Positions 1 to 10,536 of a stretch of DNA of 64,000 nucleotides are shown here, piece after piece. The translations under genes were made by a program, and so were the position numbers. Numbering within the stretch: position 1 is the stretch's first letter; every line of letters starts with the position of its first letter. The stretch comes from Branchiostoma floridae (taxonomy: Eukaryota > Chordata > Leptocardii > Amphioxiformes > Branchiostomatidae), in NCBI RefSeq assembly GCF_000003815.2, contig NC_049992.1:17457432-17521431 (forward strand). Direction: 5' to 3'. The notes under the pieces were generated by a model that saw only the letters and a list, made by a program, of their open reading frames with translations, did no database searches and was not told the DNA's origin.

Positions 1-402
1 GCTGCTGGCAATACGGCCGTACACTATATGCCTCATGCTGCGCACGTGTACTAAAATATTTTTTTTCAAATTATGTAGTTCTCCTGTTATATTTCCAAAA
101 CGCCTCTGACCGAGCAGTTTGTAGGGACGCTATAGGTGATGATCTTTATTTGCATGTTCCTGTCCATATGGGATTAATTTGATTGATGTTAAAGGCTATT
201 AGTAAGTATTATTGCATGTAATTATAAAGGGCAACATAGATGACGTTAAAAATAGCCATGACCATAGTTTGTGCATATTTTGTAATATGTACACTTTCAT
301 ATTTAGTTTGGAACAATGACCCTGACATTACTTATAATTTTTGTCTGATACTCATATTGTTTATTATGAAAAAATTCTTTACATGGGCTTTTTTTTTTAC
401 AG

Positions 403-1632
403 GAATCACTGGTCAAAAGTTCAAATTCAGCGCCGTGGGTGACGGGCCTCCGAGGTACAAGATCCTAAACTACCAACAGATATCTGATGGCGTCTATGAA
501 TACGTGCCGGTCGGGTCTTACAGTGAGGGACTCGACGTCAACGTTAGCATGATAAGATTCAGACTCGACAACGAGTCCTATCCAGATTCCTTCTGCAGCA
601 AGGATTGTGGCATCGGTGAGATGAAGAGTTTGCAAAACGAGGCGTCGTGCTGCTGGATCTGCATCCCGTGCCAAAAGTATCACATCCTAGTGGACGAGTT
701 CACTTGTGAAGAGTGCGAGCAAGGCAAGATTCCAGACGAGTTCAAGAGGCAATGCCTGAACGTCTCTCTACATTACTTGCAGCACAGCAGTCCCTGGGCG
801 ATTGCTCCGATGACCTTCTCAATCTTCGGCATCGTCAGCACGACTGTAATTCTATCCATCTTCATCCACAACGCAGAGACGCCGGTAGTAAAAGCGTCAG
901 GTAGAGAACTCAGCTACGTGCTGTTCGCTGGAATCTACTGCTGTTTCTTCATGACGTTTGTTCTGATTTCCAAACCGTCCAAGTTCGTCTGCGGCCTCCA
1001 GCAGGTCGGGGTGGGCTTTTGCTTCTCGATGTGTTACACCGCGCTGCTCACCAAGACCAACAGGATCGCCAGAATCTTCAACAGAGCGAAACGTTCCGCC
1101 AAGAGACCGAGCTACATTAGTCCTAAGTCACAGCTGCTGATAACGTTAGGACTAGTGGGCGTTCAAATTCTCATTTCCGCAATATTACTCTTCACAGCCC
1201 CTCCCATCGCGAAGCCAGACTTTCCATCGCGGGAACAGGGCCAGCTCGTCTGTAGCGCCGTTCTGGACGGCTCCTTCATGATAGGATTAGCCTATCCTAT
1301 AGCACTCTTTATCCTCTGTACTTTTTACGCATTCAAGACCAGGAAGATTCCAGAAGCATTCAACGAAGCAAAGTTTATTGGTTTCACGATGTACACTATC
1401 TGCATCATATGGCTGGCATTCGTACCCATCTATTACACTACAGCGAGCAATATCGAAGTGAGGACTGCTACGATATGTTTCACTATCAGCATGAGTGCAG
1501 CGGTCACTCTGGCGTGCATCTTCCTGCCAAAGGTCCATATCATAGTGCTTCATCCAGAGAAGAACGTCAAGCTGAGAAGAATGACGTGCGCCAGAAGACA
1601 GAGCTTCTACTCACTGCAGGGTACTTCAGAAA
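403..1632 (+). CDS. Class C GPCR (metabotropic glutamate receptor-like), exon with cysteine-rich linker and 7TM domain; 5' part outside window
   Basis: Membrane receptor exon. The open frame runs from an upstream intron (in-frame ATG at 240 is intronic) through a polypyrimidine tract and AG at 401-402. Real coding starts at 403 with ITGQKFKFSAVGDGPPRYKI, which resembles the end of the mGluR Venus-flytrap lobe. A cysteine-rich linker follows (CSKDCGIG, CCWICIPC, FTCEECEQGKIPDE). Next come seven hydrophobic segments with class C hallmarks: VVKASGRELSY after TM1, TKTNRIARIF in intracellular loop 2, KTRKIPEAFNEAKFIGFTMY before TM6, and FLPKVHIIVLHPEKN after TM7. The donor is at 1633 (gtaagt) in phase 1 and joins in frame to the exon at 1995. 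The ligand-binding lobe is not in the window, so glutamate specificity cannot be judged. Family certain; subtype unknown. Confidence 0.93.
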
Positions 1633-1994
1633 GTAAGTCGCCATGTGCGTTCACCTTAAAAAGCTATCATCAAGTATTCTATGAAGCAATGTTACATGTT
1701 ATAGACGTGTGCACTTTGACATCGTACATGAAGAATAAACCTGATACACACGACAAATTATAGATTAGGTACTTGGTGAGAAGGATCGACCGTTTTTCTT
1801 CAGCACTGAAAGGCAACCTTGTGACCTGGGGTTAAGGGTCACATGGTCACGTGACAAAAGAGTGTGTAAAAGGGGGCGGTGGTGGCATTGGACGTGGCTA
1901 ATGATGGAAAGTAAGATCTGATGTTTAGCGCCTGATGCTTGACATGTTTCGTGTAATGTCTTGTTTCAGAATGTCCTTTACTGTTTCCCTTTAG

Positions 1995-2839
1995 CTACAG
2001 CCACAGAACTCGCTCTGGCGAGACGGAGGTCCAAGATGAACATGTGTCCCAACTGTGGCGCTCCTATTCCCTTAGCCGTGGCCAAATCCTTAGTGGACAA
2101 AGCTATGAAGAGCAAGGAGAAAGAAGAAAGAAATGCTGCAGCTGGGGGACGTAATCGACGCGCGGTGAAGTTTAAGATGCCAATAGACGGAGAGAATGCT
2201 GTTGCCTCCAGCAGTTCTCGTAGGAACCCACTTGGCACAACTGTGAGGAAGCGGGGTGCGTTTCGGTCGCGAAGGTTCACACCTCCCGAACGTTCCACTG
2301 TGGAAAACAAAGAATCCGTAGAAGATGCTGCCCCACCCACCGTAGAGATAGACATAGCAAGAACTCCAGAGAAATCAAAAGAAGAGGCGCAGGTTACATC
2401 ACCAGAAGAAGGCTCTGAAAAACAGCCGCTATCAGTAGAAATAGAAACAGAAACAGAACCTGGCAAACCAGAAGTTCCCAAAAGCTCACCTCCTCATGAC
2501 AGCCCATTGGCGTCGTCTCTTCACGAGGAACAAGAAGTCTCGGTTTGTATGGAGCTCTCCACGGCAGGACCATCAGGATCAGGGAGTTCAACCACAACAG
2601 AAGAGGTGATTGCCAACCACCATCCTCCTGTTGAACCAGATTCCGAGACAGAGGATGACACTCAAACAAACTGTGTGGCGACAAACAACACCGCACCAAA
2701 GGACAAAGACTACAGGATGGCGCTTCAGGAAGAAATCAAATTCGCACCGGAGGAAGAGTCAGGGTTTCCACTGGAGGAGAAGTCGGACATAAATTGTACT
2801 CCGGAGCTGAGTCATATCATACAAGAAGCTACTTGTTAG
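1995..2839 (+). CDS. Last exon of the mGluR-like receptor: cytoplasmic C-terminal tail
   Basis: The acceptor tttccctttag ends at 1994. The phase-1 donor at 1632 plus this exon give a continuous frame (..GTSE-TTATELALARRRS..) to TAG at 2837-2839. The tail is about 280 residues, hydrophilic, and rich in Glu, Ser, Pro and Thr, so probably disordered. Near its start is MNMCPNCGAPIPL, a CxxC knuckle followed by a basic K/R-rich stretch, which is unusual for an mGluR tail. I see no clear Homer-binding PPxxF. An in-frame ATG at 1961 lies upstream of the acceptor and is not needed. Linkage to the 7TM exon is inferred from splice phase and spacing. Confidence 0.8.
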
Positions 2840-4129
2840 TAGTGACTATACTTTTAATAATGTGTTCAGTTTAGTAGCAAAATTGAACATGGATCTATTA
2901 CCCTCATGTTTTCTTTCGATAGTTTCAAAGGTAGAGGTTAGTTTGCTTTTTCTTTCTGGTGATAACTGTATGTCACTCGTAAGGAATGTATTCTTCACTG
3001 CTGCTTTCACGTTAAAGCTTTTTTTTCAAAGTTGACCCGGAAAAGCAAACACGTGTTACCCTAAATCTAAAACAATAAGAAATAGTCCCATGAAAAAAAA
3101 TCATATACACAGATGAAATGTTTTTTCTCTATTGTTAACGAAATCAGTGACGTATTGTAATTAGAATATACGAGTTTCAAGTCTCACGGTGCCATTTTAG
3201 GTCAAAGGTCATTGGGTACTCCAACTAACCTTTTATCTAAAATGGCGCAATGAAACGGAACTCGTGTATAAATGTTAACGTTGTTTATAAAACAGAAATT
3301 GTTGCTTTGCCAGTGCTACCACGGATGCAAAATAATGTTCAGATTTTCAATGGCAGCATGGTTCTTATTATTTTTTTGCCGATGGCATATTTGATGATGT
3401 TCGTATATGTTCGTGAAATGTTAAAGACGTCGTCCTGTCATTCTTCAATATGTTGACTATATTTCATTGAGATTATACGTTGTCCTAGATGTATTAGACC
3501 GTGTTGACTCAATTATGTTGATGACATACAATAAGAACACCAAAACCCACGAGTACGTCCAAAAAAACGAATTGGAAAAAAATTGTCTTCGGCATGAAAT
3601 GTTAAAAAATGACTAGTCAAGCTCACTGAGTATGGTGTACCAAAACATATTCACTTTCGTTCTTTCACATCTTCCGTCTCTTTGGAATTCTCTTTGGCAT
3701 TTTAAGTTATCAATACAGGTTTTCCGATATTTTGTTTTTAAATTTATTACATGAATTTAGTTTTTTTGCATGCGATTTACAGTATTGTCGAAAACATAAT
3801 TATTGATGCACTCGAGAATGTCATCTTTTGATTCAATCAACATGGTCTTACATAAAAGCACGTGGTGCTATCATTACAATGTCTATAGATACCACAGTCT
3901 ATGGTGTTGGGTGTTCATTCAAAAGCAGAATGGGAAGAAAATACAGCTTATATGTAATATACATTGATATCGTCTGGAAACAAACATAGAGAATGGTGAT
4001 GTTGTTGGGATTGAACGAATATCAAAGATACCTTGGTGAAAATGTATGTTTTTGGATTAGCCAATGGCATTCGTTCCAACTGTTTGCTAAGATCTAAAGT
4101 CTAACATCTTATCAATGTCGCACTGTAAA

Positions 4130-4350
4130 AGCTAACCTGGCATCCAGTCTATCGTCATTAGGCCGAGATTTCTTCGGGACAGAGGGAGCTCTGTGCCGCC
4201 TGGATAATCTTTTGCACCCGGTGGTGTTTTTGTATGGTGTCCGATTAATCTCCTACTGCGGCCAGCAACTCTATCGGGTGCATAAGATTACACCGGCGGC
4301 GGAAAGCTTCCTCTGTCCCGAAGAGAACCTAGGCAATCCACGTTAGGCTA
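4130..4350. repeat. Foldback / MITE-like inverted repeat
   Basis: Imperfect inverted arms: TTCTTCGGGACAGAGG at 4171 is answered by CCTCTGTCCCGAAGAG at 4310. The inner arms (GATAATCTTTTGCACCCGG and its partner CGGGTGCATAAGATTACACC) also pair. Degenerate; the target duplication was not resolved. Confidence 0.6.
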
Positions 4351-5479
4351 AAAGCCAAGTAACATACTAAAGTCGGCCAGAATTCTTCATAGTTTTTCAT
4401 ATCTATTTCCTCCACATCATGAGAAATAGGTTGTGTACTTTTGTTCGCCGAATTTGCAGGTGGCATTTGTATGTTTAGTAGCAGCATATTTTACTTTATC
4501 ACCAAATGGCATACAAATTCATCGACCTGGATTTTGAAACTTTAACAAATGTCATTGACGCTGCACAAAATCTGTACAGTATACATTAAGACATGCAACT
4601 TGTCATTTAAAGTATTGCTTTACTTTTCTTGCGAATGCTTCACGGTGCACAAAGATCAAATTACGTGCAGTGAACGAACAATAAAATTAATTCTAAAGAG
4701 TTAAGAATGTTTGTAAATGTGACCTATTCTGTGAAAGGTGCTCCCAGTTATCAAATTTTATTCTTTACTTTATAGTTACATGATTCAATGATCAATGTTG
4801 TTGACATGATGTTAAATGGTCTTGTCGTCCGTCGAATTCTATGATGTCAACAGTTCTTGTGACGTATCGTTTGTGGTGATATTGAACAGGAATTACCAAC
4901 ATAAAGAACTTCTGAAAAAAATCATTTTGTAAGAGAGCTATTTTTGTGTGTAACATGCAGCAATGTCGTCTCATGTATAAGCAATGTATAAAAGGAAGAT
5001 GTTGCTATTTCATAAGCCATTGGAAATTACTGTGAACGTTTTATTAGAATCACTGGAGACATTTTGTTCCATTATCTTAGAATGTAACTGAGGGACCATA
5101 CAGTTTTTGTACATTTGAACTCAAACCATTGTTATACATGTTTGTGGCACATTGTGAGCAAACGTGAGTTGTGAAGCTCTGTTACGGGGGTGTCTCACTG
5201 GATTGCGGCACGTTAGTGGTACCATTGCGTCCCAAATTCAAACTGCGTTACTATTGACTGTTGTTATCATAGTGCACCAACCATGCAAAACGTATGACTA
5301 AACGGCCCAAAAGCAAATCATAGAAATATCAAGTTTTGTTATGGATAAAATTTGAGTGCTTTGCAAATTACTTTACCACAGAGAGGTCGCCAATGTGAGA
5401 TACCCATCTTAGTGTTGAGTTAGTCTATTACTTTGTATTCGTATTATTATATTTAATCTCAGCGAAAACTTTGATCTGG

Positions 5480-6850
5480 TCGTTTGGAAAGTGTTTTTAA
5501 TAAACTGTTCTCATGCTATGTGGTATTTTTCATAATTTTGCCACATAATATGATAATAGGGTAACGATGCAACAGATATCCGTATCCTGATTGGGCTATG
5601 TTGATTTGATTATATGAATGACATCCGTGCATCAAATTTTAAACTATACTGTAAATTGTACAACGCAGGTATGAAATGAACACAACATTTGTACCCCGTG
5701 CATTGAAAAGAACTATCGAATTTCAATGTAAATCCAAAACTCAAAGAAAATGTGAAAGAACAAATTTAGAAAATGATTTCGTTCTGTATACCCTAGTCTG
5801 TGTGTTCAGTCGTTTGTTCCCCCTACCTGATTGAACTCAAAACATGTTTTGCACGTTTAGGGGTTCCCATCAAATCCCAGAGGATGCCATCCATATAAAA
5901 TCAACATGGCTTTACAATACTAAACAAAATACCTATAACACCTATAAAATCCCTGACATAAGTATGATTGTCACCACAGTTTAGAGAAAATACCTGAACA
6001 GTTATATAACCAGCATATACTATTGACATAAGAAACCTCATGATTCCGACCGTACTACATCTGCGGCAGATCTTAGTATTAAGTAACCATTATTAGTTTC
6101 CAGATACAAGTTTCCTGGACCGATCACGAAATGTAAGATATCATTAATACCACAACAAGCCATAATTATGCCTCTTGGCGTTTCTGCACATATTATGAAG
6201 AAACAAAAGCTAAGTAGAAATATATCTAGAACATAAGATAAAAGAATATCAGGGGGTATAAAAGTCTCAGAGAACACAGTTTTTTTGCCAATGGGCATTT
6301 ACATGACTAAGAACCACAAGGTGGGGAGCTTCGAAGCCTTAACATTTATTTTGAAGTTTAGGGTATAATCTGCAAAATAGCGGAGGTCATGACATAGCGG
6401 CCGACGCACAGGCAGTGCCCGGTAACAGTACCAAAGCGCAAGTTCAGGCCGACCGAAGAAATATCTTAATCCAACCTATACAGTCTCACCACTGATGTAT
6501 TATTTCACCATTCGGCACAGTTTTCACCTCGCTGTACACACGTGTTGTGCATAGCAGAATTACTACGGCCTTTTCAACGGGTGTGACGCACTACTTTATA
6601 CGTAATTCCTATGGATAATGGGGATCGCGGATGGATACTGTGCTCTGAGACGTTAACGCAGTCACGTTTGGGACGGCAGCAATGCCACCTAGCGGAAAAG
6701 TAGCTCATTACGCCCAGATAAAGGCAGTTGTCGAAAGTTATCAATACGTAGCTGGCGGGATATGTTTACTTTCAAATAATACATCTCATTCCTTGGTTAT
6801 CATAATATTATTCAATTTTGAATTTGTCATTTGGAACAAACATTGGGCTG
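5480..6850 (-). repeat. Paralogous 3' flank of the phosphatase gene (copy A side)
   Basis: Blocks in the same order recur at 38.63-39.39 kb. Examples are GGAAAGTGTTT..AATAAA at 5487 and 38638, an AAGAAACAAAAG block at 6197 and 39079, and CACCTAGCGGAAAA at 6686 and 39210. This identifies the unit of the tandem duplication: each phosphatase copy kept its downstream flank. In copy A the flank is now separated from the gene by MITEs and the LINE. Confidence 0.65.
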
Positions 6851-6856
6851 CAGTAA

Positions 6857-7466
6857 AGAGGGTATCTCACTTACTGTCCAAGAAGAGGTTAGGCTCCGGC
6901 TTTGACACAGCAAGATACAATACAATTAGAAAGCCCGATAAAAACGTTAAAAAACAGCCGGGGCCTAATATAATATAACCTCTGCTTGGAGAGTATTCTC
7001 ACTGGGCTTTACCTGTTTGCGAAAATCATTCGCCAACTGGTTACAAACAGGCGCCAATCAGCTAAAATTCATCGCCATCTATTGCCAATCAGCGCCATGC
7101 CGATTTGTCGCCTGACATTGCGTTTTGTTTAAGTCACATAAAAAAAAGAAAACGCGAATAGGCGCCAAACAGACGCGACAACTGCAAATTTGTTTTTGCT
7201 GAATCTTAATCATTGCACATTTAGCTTTAGATTTAGAAGTAACACTGATAACCAATGAATTCATCTTGTATGTTATTGGGAGCAAATGTGCGGATGTGAC
7301 ATAACCCCCCCCACGGCCATTTTGTTCGTAGAGGTAACGTATTTTACCCGTGCGTCTCATGTCAGTGCAACCGCAAGGGCAAATTTGTCTAAATTATTTC
7401 TAAAATTCTGAAATTTGCTGCAAAAATTTGTCGTAAAAAGGCTCGAACCAGTGAGATACCAGCTAA
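6857..7466. repeat. Family A-like inverted-repeat element with a nested MITE
   Basis: GGTATCTCACT at 6860 is matched by AGTGAGATACC at 7452, the terminal signature of the family A MITEs seen elsewhere in the window. The interior differs from other family A copies and contains a second element (6872-6995). The boundary is approximate. Confidence 0.45.
6872..6995. repeat. MITE family C (termini with CTCTCCAAGCAGAGG)
   Basis: The right end CCTCTGCTTGGAGAGTA and the internal segment AGAAAGCCCGATAAAAACG match the copies at 18160-18335 and 63657-63869. The left end is decayed (CTGTCCAAGAAGAGG). This copy is shortened. Confidence 0.65.
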
Positions 7467-7688
7467 ACATACCAAACTAATGCAGACCCATTGAATTTAT
7501 AGAGAATTAAGAGATGGCGGACGAGTACGGTCACGCAACACGAGGTCTCCGGTTTTGATTCTATATTGAAGGTGTTAACGCTACAGGAAGTGAGTTATCG
7601 GAACTTTATACTAATTCTATATATACATCGCATATTCTGTATATGATTTGGAGATTTTGAAGACTGTTAGGAGAACTTTAATTGTAAA

Positions 7689-10246
7689 ATGGGTGACCAC
7701 GCCGAGGACCACGCCAAAACCCACGCCAAGACGCCGAAACGCAAGACCCCGGGTACGAAGTTCTGGAATGTCAACCTGAACCAACTTCCCGCGGACGAGT
7801 CTCTTGCCTTCGACTACGAAGACCAAGATAAATCCCGTTTCTGTGGGGTTAAACTGCGGTCCAAACAGCTGGACAAATGGATCACAGCCCACAAGGACGC
7901 TTTCAACGAAACGTTTGAAAGGACCAAGGAGACAACTGTCACCTGGAAAAGCACACCTGGCATTACATGTATGACGGTCCAGACCACCACAGCCACAAGG
8001 AAGTCAGGTAAAAGTCTTCTCTTTGTACATTTCTATCACAAGAAACACGGATTGATGGTACAAGGGCAATGCACCAAGTGGTGGATGAACATTTTGTATC
8101 CTGAACTCTTAGTCAACATAAACGCCCAAGTAGATATGCAGACAAGGTCAACAATCAAAGATGGCGTCCTACGCGTCAGGGACGCCATAGACAACTTTCC
8201 TACGGTAACGCTAGAATCGACTACACCAAAGCAAGTCTTTAATAGCAGTGTCCATGAAACACCAACTTTACCCAAGTGCGCCAATCCTCGAAACCTACAA
8301 GATCTGCAAGCACCCGTAAGTGAAGATATGGAAGAAGAGATACAGATTGTGTTTGATACAAGCGCAAAACATAGCGGGAACATAGAAGTGCCCGTAAGTA
8401 GAGATGCGGAAGATCAAGGGCCGGGTAGGATTGAAAAACGCGCCAAACAGGTCTCTGATACTAAGAATGGCGAACAAAGTGAGCTTACAACAAAAGCCGT
8501 AGATATGCCAAACTTAGCGCGGTTGACTGCGGTTGAGAAATCCCAGAGAATCAGCGATGCTGCTTTTGGCGATTTACAGAAACAGTTTGTCGACATGACT
8601 CATAATCTTCACGCGCTACGGGATGAGCTGCTTACAAAAGAACGGGAGAGGGAAGAGTCTCAAACCAACATGCTTAAAGAACTGTCCACTAAAGTTGAAG
8701 CAGCACAGAAGTCACTAGAGAGCCACATCAAGAAGGTAGTCAACAAATTACAGACCAACATCTGTCATGTCCAAAAAGATCTAGTGTCGCAAAGAGAGGA
8801 GCTAGCGAAAGAAAAAAACACGACAGTTCAAGAAATGACAATAGAGCGGAACATCTGGATGGAGAGGAATCGTGGCTTGTCCATCAAAGTCGACGCCTTG
8901 TCTGCATCGAATGCAGAGTTGCAGCAAGCCATCACAATTCAAGACTCAGAACTTCAGTATTTGTTTGATAGGTTAAAACAGATTGAAGAAAACCGTACCT
9001 GCCGAGGTTGTACAAAACCAACACACACGGACATGCAAAACTTGAACAACGTGCATGACAATGACATCCCTGGCGACAAACAAGATAACAATGCTGCTAC
9101 CAACCAAACCATTGTCAAGCAGATTGCAAACATGCTTCCCTCTGCCCATGACAATGCAACAATTGCAACACAGAGCCGTGAAGTCCCTTCACCAGCCACG
9201 AGTGTGAAAGAGTCGGCAACTAACACTAGTACGGGAAGTCAGCATCAAAGGTACGAAGTGAGAATTTTTGCGGACTCCATCTTCAGAGATGTAGATGTGA
9301 ACGTGCTTTCAATGGAAGTCCACGAGATTGGTCAGACCAGCACAGTGACAGCAGCCATTGACTGTATCAAACAAATCACGACTCGACAACTCAGCAAGTT
9401 ATACTTCACATCGGTTCCAACGATNNNNNNNNNNNNNNNNNNNNNNNNNNNNNNNNNNNNNNNNNNNNNNNNNNNNNNNNNNNNNNNNNNNNNNNNNNNN
9501 NNNNNNNNNNNNNNNNNNNNNNNNTGACTCAGTCAGTACAACCCTGAACAACACCCGCAGACTACTGGAGGTGACCAAAGCATCGTTCCCTAAAGCGCAG
9601 GTAGCAGTCTCACAGGTCCTCCAGAGGGGATTAAATGAGTAACTCCACACTCAATATCAACATCAAGAACTATAACCAAGAAGTTCTGAATCTGTCTAGG
9701 AGTGGCAACTTCAAGTACATCAAACACCGCAAACTGACACAGGACAGGCATCTCTACCTCCGCGACCAGATCCACTTGTATAATAGAGATGGCACCAAGA
9801 TGCTTGTGTCGGACGTCAAGCGTACCCTGTACCCAGCACCCGGGCCTGGGGCTGGGAGACAGTCACCCGTCTGGACAGATACACAGGCTGCCCGTCTTCC
9901 TGTCAACCAGTGGACGCCCATGCAAAACGGACCTTCTTTTTCGCGCTCTGTTCCAGTTCCAGTCATGAGGTCTAGGAAGCCACCTTACCAGCCGCCCACT
10001 GTGAAACCAGCACATAGGAACACTTCGGTAGGAACCGGGCAAGCTGCACCTGGCTTGTCGAAAGGAGTGAACATCGGAGTTCCCGGCCAGCTTGGACCGA
10101 CTACAAAAAGCAGGAACACAGTCAGCGGAAACGGACAAGTCGCTAGGCCCGCCTGGTTAAAAGCTGGCAAGTTCGGACATCCCGGCCCACAGTGGAAACA
10201 GCTAGGGAACCGACTTCGCAAAGTTTGGAACATTCTTTTATCTTAA
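7689..10246 (+). CDS. LINE ORF1 protein: N-terminal domain, coiled coil, SGNH-hydrolase-like domain (gapped, frameshifted)
   Basis: Nucleic-acid-associated ORF1p of the LINE. The ATG at 7689 opens a basic N-terminus (KTPKRKTPGTKFWNVNL) and a globular region. A long heptad-rich coiled coil follows (about residues 280-430), then a CxxC (CRGCTKPTH). The SGNH-like block starts at about 9250 (VRIFADSIFRDVDV, the GDSL-equivalent). After the 100-N gap the frame resumes (DSVSTTLNNTRRLL) and ends at TAA 9640-9642. An overlapping frame from ATG 9635 supplies the end of the domain, including the catalytic Asp/His-type block LRDQIHLYNRDGTK, then a Pro/Gly-rich basic tail to 10246. ATGAGTAA makes stop and start overlap. 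Either one nucleotide was lost in a single ORF1 or the second frame is reached by reinitiation; I favour a one-base lesion. Confidence 0.78.
9425..9524. other. Assembly gap, 100 N
   Basis: Exactly 100 Ns within LINE ORF1. The standard length indicates unknown true size. Confidence 0.99.
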
Positions 10247-10403
10247 AGTTGGCCATATGATTCTACACGACCACCAAGGTAAACCTTCATGAATTGTTAC
10301 ATTTAACCCTATTACTATACATACGGACCATGTACCGCTCATTTAGAGAGACTCCATCATTGTGTACAAATACTATTCATGACTGACATGTATCATTGAT
10401 AGC

Positions 10404-10491
10404 TTGAATACTTGTTTATTGATATGATGATATAGTTTAAGTCTTACTTGAATACTTGTTTATTGATATGATGATATAGTTTAAGTCTTAC
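10404..10491 (+). repeat. Perfect 44 bp tandem duplication between LINE ORFs
   Basis: The unit beginning TTGAATACTTGTTTATTGAT occurs twice back to back (10404-10447 and 10448-10491) with no differences seen. It lies in the spacer about 45 bp before the ORF2 ATG. Confidence 0.85.
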
Positions 10492-10536
10492 TTCTTGTAG
10501 CTATAATGCACCTTCAATATCTTTATCTTCAAGGAC

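Larger units (their letters stand above)
2840..6856. other. 3' flank of the receptor gene and intergenic DNA, no gene seen
   Basis: AT-rich sequence with no coding-like frame longer than about 90 codons. It probably begins with the receptor 3' UTR; AATAAA-type signals occur (for example near 4680 and 5499) but none can be assigned. It contains a foldback at 4130-4350. From about 5480 it is paralogous to 38.63-39.39 kb, so that part is ancestral 3' flank of the phosphatase gene rather than receptor sequence. Confidence 0.6.

Noticed and set aside
465..1636. Other-frame ORFs inside the receptor exon
   Set aside because: Shadows of the 7TM coding frame.
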